Source: Sweltsa coloradensis (lineage: Eukaryota; Arthropoda; Insecta; Plecoptera; Chloroperlidae). From it: DNA of 64,000 nt. Below are positions 61,200 to 64,000 of the stretch, piece after piece. How positions within the stretch are numbered: position 1 is the first letter of the stretch; every line of letters starts with the position of its first letter. The notes beneath the pieces are model-generated. The model saw only the letters and a program-made list of their open reading frames with translations. It was not told where the DNA came from and did no database searches. Made by a program: the position numbers and the translations under genes. Where the stretch lies: contig JAMZAV010000004.1 of NCBI GenBank assembly GCA_024449915.1, positions 744,001 through 808,000 on the forward strand, given 5' to 3'.

Positions 61200-61470
61200 T
61201 CAAATTTATTAATCGGGAAACACTCCCGTAAATGTAATTAATTGTATGTAAACCAATCTACACATTACAAAATCCATCTCAGCGGGGTATCGAACTCAGG
61301 CCCCCAAATTGCCGGTCGGGTGCTTTACCCCTAAGCTACCGAGACGGTTAACTTCATAACATCTGGATTGTTGGTGCATTGTAGATCTGAATAGATTGGA
61401 ACAGCAATCGGGAGACCGGGGTTCGATACCCCGCGCTGAGATGGATTTTTTAAATTCCTGGATTAATTTC
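61200..61470. mobile_element. Composite SINE-A inverted pair
   Basis: The left part is minus-oriented: tail motif cgggaaacactcccg, then a reversed tRNA-like core (61274-61346, A-box gtagcttagggg on the minus strand). The right part is plus: gttcgataccccgcgctgag followed by atggattttttaa. The stretches 61269-61293 and 61421-61450 are inverse copies over about 27 bp, so the RNA would fold into a strong hairpin holding one full and one partial core. Confidence 0.6.
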
Positions 61471-61575
61471 CATAACATATTAGGGTGATTCCGAAACAAT
61501 TGGATTACACCTGAGTGTATAAACAGATGTATGTTCTTTAAAAGTGATACTATAGTCTTATAAATTAAATCAATA

Positions 61576-61640
61576 AGTTCGTATTTAGAGTCTTCCCACT
61601 CAATCACATAACTGATTTTCAGTAAGGAATGAAATTATAG
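61576..61640 (-). repeat. SINE-C 3' fragment
   Basis: The sequence tatttagagtcttcccactc is followed by aatcacataactgattttca, the reverse of the SINE-C end. It lies just after the SINE-A composite. Confidence 0.6.
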
Positions 61641-61716
61641 AATAGGAGAGTCTGGATTCTGGAAACAGGTGATTTGTATTGTGTACCAGGTGTTACCTCT
61701 TAAGTCGTTAAGTGTA

Positions 61717-61755
61717 AATAAATAAATAAATAAATAAATATATAAATAAATAAAT
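61717..61755 (+). repeat. AAAT microsatellite
   Basis: About nine AAAT units with one tata interruption. Confidence 0.9.
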
Positions 61756-62620
61756 TCGTAGGTGAAACTGATGTTAAATGAGGGTATAAAATACAAGCAA
61801 AATCAATGCTTTGATAATTAAAAGCAAGTTGTGAGTGTGAACGTCATTATTTTTTAATTATTGTAAATATTGTTTATTTTATTTTGTTCGCTTGTGTAGC
61901 TGTTTTATTTTACTGTCCATCTTTAGTTCATGAAACTGAATATTGGATTAAATAATGAATGTCATCGCATGAGTAGGAATAATAATCGCGTAACCCTTTT
62001 TTATATATTTCCGAATAAGTCTACACTTAGGAAGCAATGACCAGAACATTGGTATGTTAACCCTTCCTGCGAATACATACTCCGTCACAGTTAATATTAC
62101 TCTTTAATTACGCCAAGAAAAACTTGTTATTATATTTTTATTTTCCAACTTCTCGTGTAATACAATTTATATTTTTAATCGCTACATCCACATCGTTGTA
62201 ATTTAGACGAGTAATAGCCACATGTTCACTTTAATATAATTATCTATATAAATGCACTTTGAGAATCGATTGACCCTGCTAGGAACATCAAGGCTAGAAA
62301 GTTATGTAAGTCAAAGAAAGTTACATAACGAGTGTGTGTTGTCTACAACTAGAGAAAATATTGACCGTATTTGTGACTTGGCATGAGATCAGATGAGGTG
62401 AGAAGCGCGTGATGTTAAATCTTTCTCGGTACAAGTAGTAAATCTGGACCGTATGGGGGTAATTGTGACGGTTAATTAATGGTGGTTAATGATACAGAAC
62501 GATGAAATCAACGAAAGCCAATAACTAAAATTACTTTACGAATGAGTAGATTTTTTGAACTTACAAAAGGATATACTCGCTATGTGTAACTGTACATGTG
62601 TGTTTCAGTATTAAAAATTA
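61756..62620. other. Noncoding stretch
   Basis: AT-rich with no gene. A small inverted repeat gttatgtaa ... ttacataac lies at about 62300-62328. Confidence 0.5.
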
Positions 62621-63402
62621 CTAGGAAAACGCTTAAGTCCCGCCGCGTTGTTGGATGACGTAATTGGTGCATTGAGCTGTCATGTGTTATGCGGATTTTC
62701 TGTTGTTCTGTGAAAAAATCATAACAAAGTTGAATTTTTTTAAAATTAAATTAAATTGAATTAAAAATTTACTTTAATTTATTAATTTTTTAAGTTAATT
62801 GTAATTGTTAAAAAATAAAAAAATCGTAAAATTGCAATTTTTATAAGAAATAATTTCTCGATTGCAGTCAAATTTAACACGAATATATAAATTCATACAA
62901 TAAGGGTTCTGTGAAAAAATCATTACAATAGGATAAAGCATGTAGGTGTTATAAGTCAAAGAATTGTTTTAAAAAAGAAAAAAACTCGTAAAATTTCGAT
63001 TTTCATGAGAAATATTTTTTCGATTACGCTTAAATTTTACACGAATATCTTAATTCATAAAATTAAGGTTATGTGAAAAAATCATTACAATCGGATAAGC
63101 ATGTAGGAGTTATAAGTCGAAGAAATTTTTTAAAATTCGAAAAAAATCGTAAAATTGCGTTTTTTATGAGAAAAATTTTTCCGATTGCGCTCAAAAACGT
63201 TGCAGTTCTAAGTTCAGAGATTTCGAAGGCCTCCATAAAATTTCTTTACAATCGGAGTATCGGTTTAGCCGGAATCGTGTTAACAGACACACAAAAATAC
63301 AAAAAAAAAGAAGAAAAAAAAAAAAAACATTCCGGATTTTTTTCTCCAGTGTAGTGAAATGGAATCTTCGCTTCGCTCGCTTCGCTCGCTACGCTCATCC
63401 AA
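62621..63402 (-). mobile_element. HEL copy 4
   Basis: On the plus strand it starts ctaggaaaacgcttaagtcc, preceded by A, and ends tacgctcatccaa. It is thus a minus-oriented HEL with the 3' hairpin (aacgc/gcgtt) and subterminal inverted repeat (ttggatgacgtaattggtgc shows one change). Three interior modules begin gtgaaaaaatcat at about 62711, 62910 and 63074, so the interior is a loose tandem array. The 5' end has an extended cttcgctcgcttcgctcgct run. There is no protein. Confidence 0.75.
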
Positions 63403-64000
63403 ATACGTTTATTTGTTATGTTTGATCACATATCTAAAAACACTGTAAAATATCCACTTCTGAAATAATATTTCTAAATGATTGCAACAAAAAAGTTAAT
63501 TAAAGTTTTTTGTTTTATTGTTATTTATTGTTTTATGTTGTAAACGACGGGTTTGGGTTTTCCCTAATTACTTCAATGGTATTTAAACTAATTATAATTT
63601 CAGGTTTAATAGTGTACGTACTTCGCACACTTACAGACTATCACTACGTAGGCCTACAACGTAGTAGTTACTATAATTATTCGCTATCCATTCGAAAACC
63701 GGTGCAATAATATCGTCTGAATAGACTTGATGATAATCACCCCTAAACCCATTTGCATCTCTTAAACCACCTCTCCCCCTCCCCACAACGCCCACATCTC
63801 ATTTAATTTTTTTTTTACTTTACTATTTCTTTTTTTAATGAAACCGCAACTCGTTCTCAAGAAAAACGAAACGTTGAATTTCTTCTCTAGAAACGTGATT
63901 TGATTCTAGCTCCTCGCAATTTGCGATTAGTCAAACCATGGAGAGCACTATTACAAACTCCTGGTCAAACTACGAATTACAATTCAGTAAAATAATGTGG
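63403..64000. other. Noncoding end of window
   Basis: AT-rich with no recognisable feature. A T-run lies at about 63807-63816. Confidence 0.5.

Overview
The window is eukaryotic nuclear DNA: AT-rich, gene-poor, with spliceosomal introns and many short dispersed transposable elements (tRNA-like SINEs, Helitron-type elements, inverted-repeat elements, minisatellites). There are no operons, ribosome binding sites, CRISPR arrays or phage genes. The one recognisable gene encodes an aquaporin whose first transmembrane segment looks like insect water channels of the Drip/Prip/AQPcic group. An insect, perhaps a hemipteran, is therefore the most likely source; this is inference, because no species marker is present.

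The aquaporin gene lies on the minus strand. A TATA box and two inverted CCAAT boxes (40961-41024) precede a 5' untranslated stretch and a tiny first coding exon (40717-40732, MGKPT plus one base). A 14.6 kb intron follows, then exon 2 (25870-26072). Both exons use an intron of phase 1 at the shared junction. Together they give the first 73 residues of a protein normally about 250-280 long. Exon 2 ends just before the expected first NPA loop. I found no later exon between 1 and 25869, so intron 2 probably runs out of the window.

Region by region: 1-25.8 kb is intron 2 or intergenic DNA, with SINE relics, a Helitron-type element at 9.6-10.3 kb, a 146-152 bp tandem array at 17.4-17.9 kb and two weak plus-strand exon candidates (9004-9143, 12017-12127). 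From 26 to 40.7 kb is intron 1, packed with three SINE families and a 50 bp minisatellite. From 41 to 64 kb is 5' flanking DNA with a poly-C foldback element, a Helitron-type element nested in an inverted-repeat element (43.4-44.6 kb), an 889 bp inverted-repeat element carrying internal copies of its own ends (46.6-47.5 kb), a 2.1 kb tandem duplication with an abrupt identity step (54.6-58.9 kb), and a further Helitron-type copy (62.6-63.4 kb).

Repeat families are named here for reference only. HEL has 5' TGGATGAGCG and 3' CCTAG ends. SINE-A has a tRNA-like core between inverted arms and a gggagtgtttcccga motif. SINE-B has a tRNA-like head ending near a cccgccaccggcaa motif. SINE-C ends ctgagtgggtagactctaaa plus an AAAT-rich tail. 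GGTG elements end TTGGTGGAGGTGCCGGGT.
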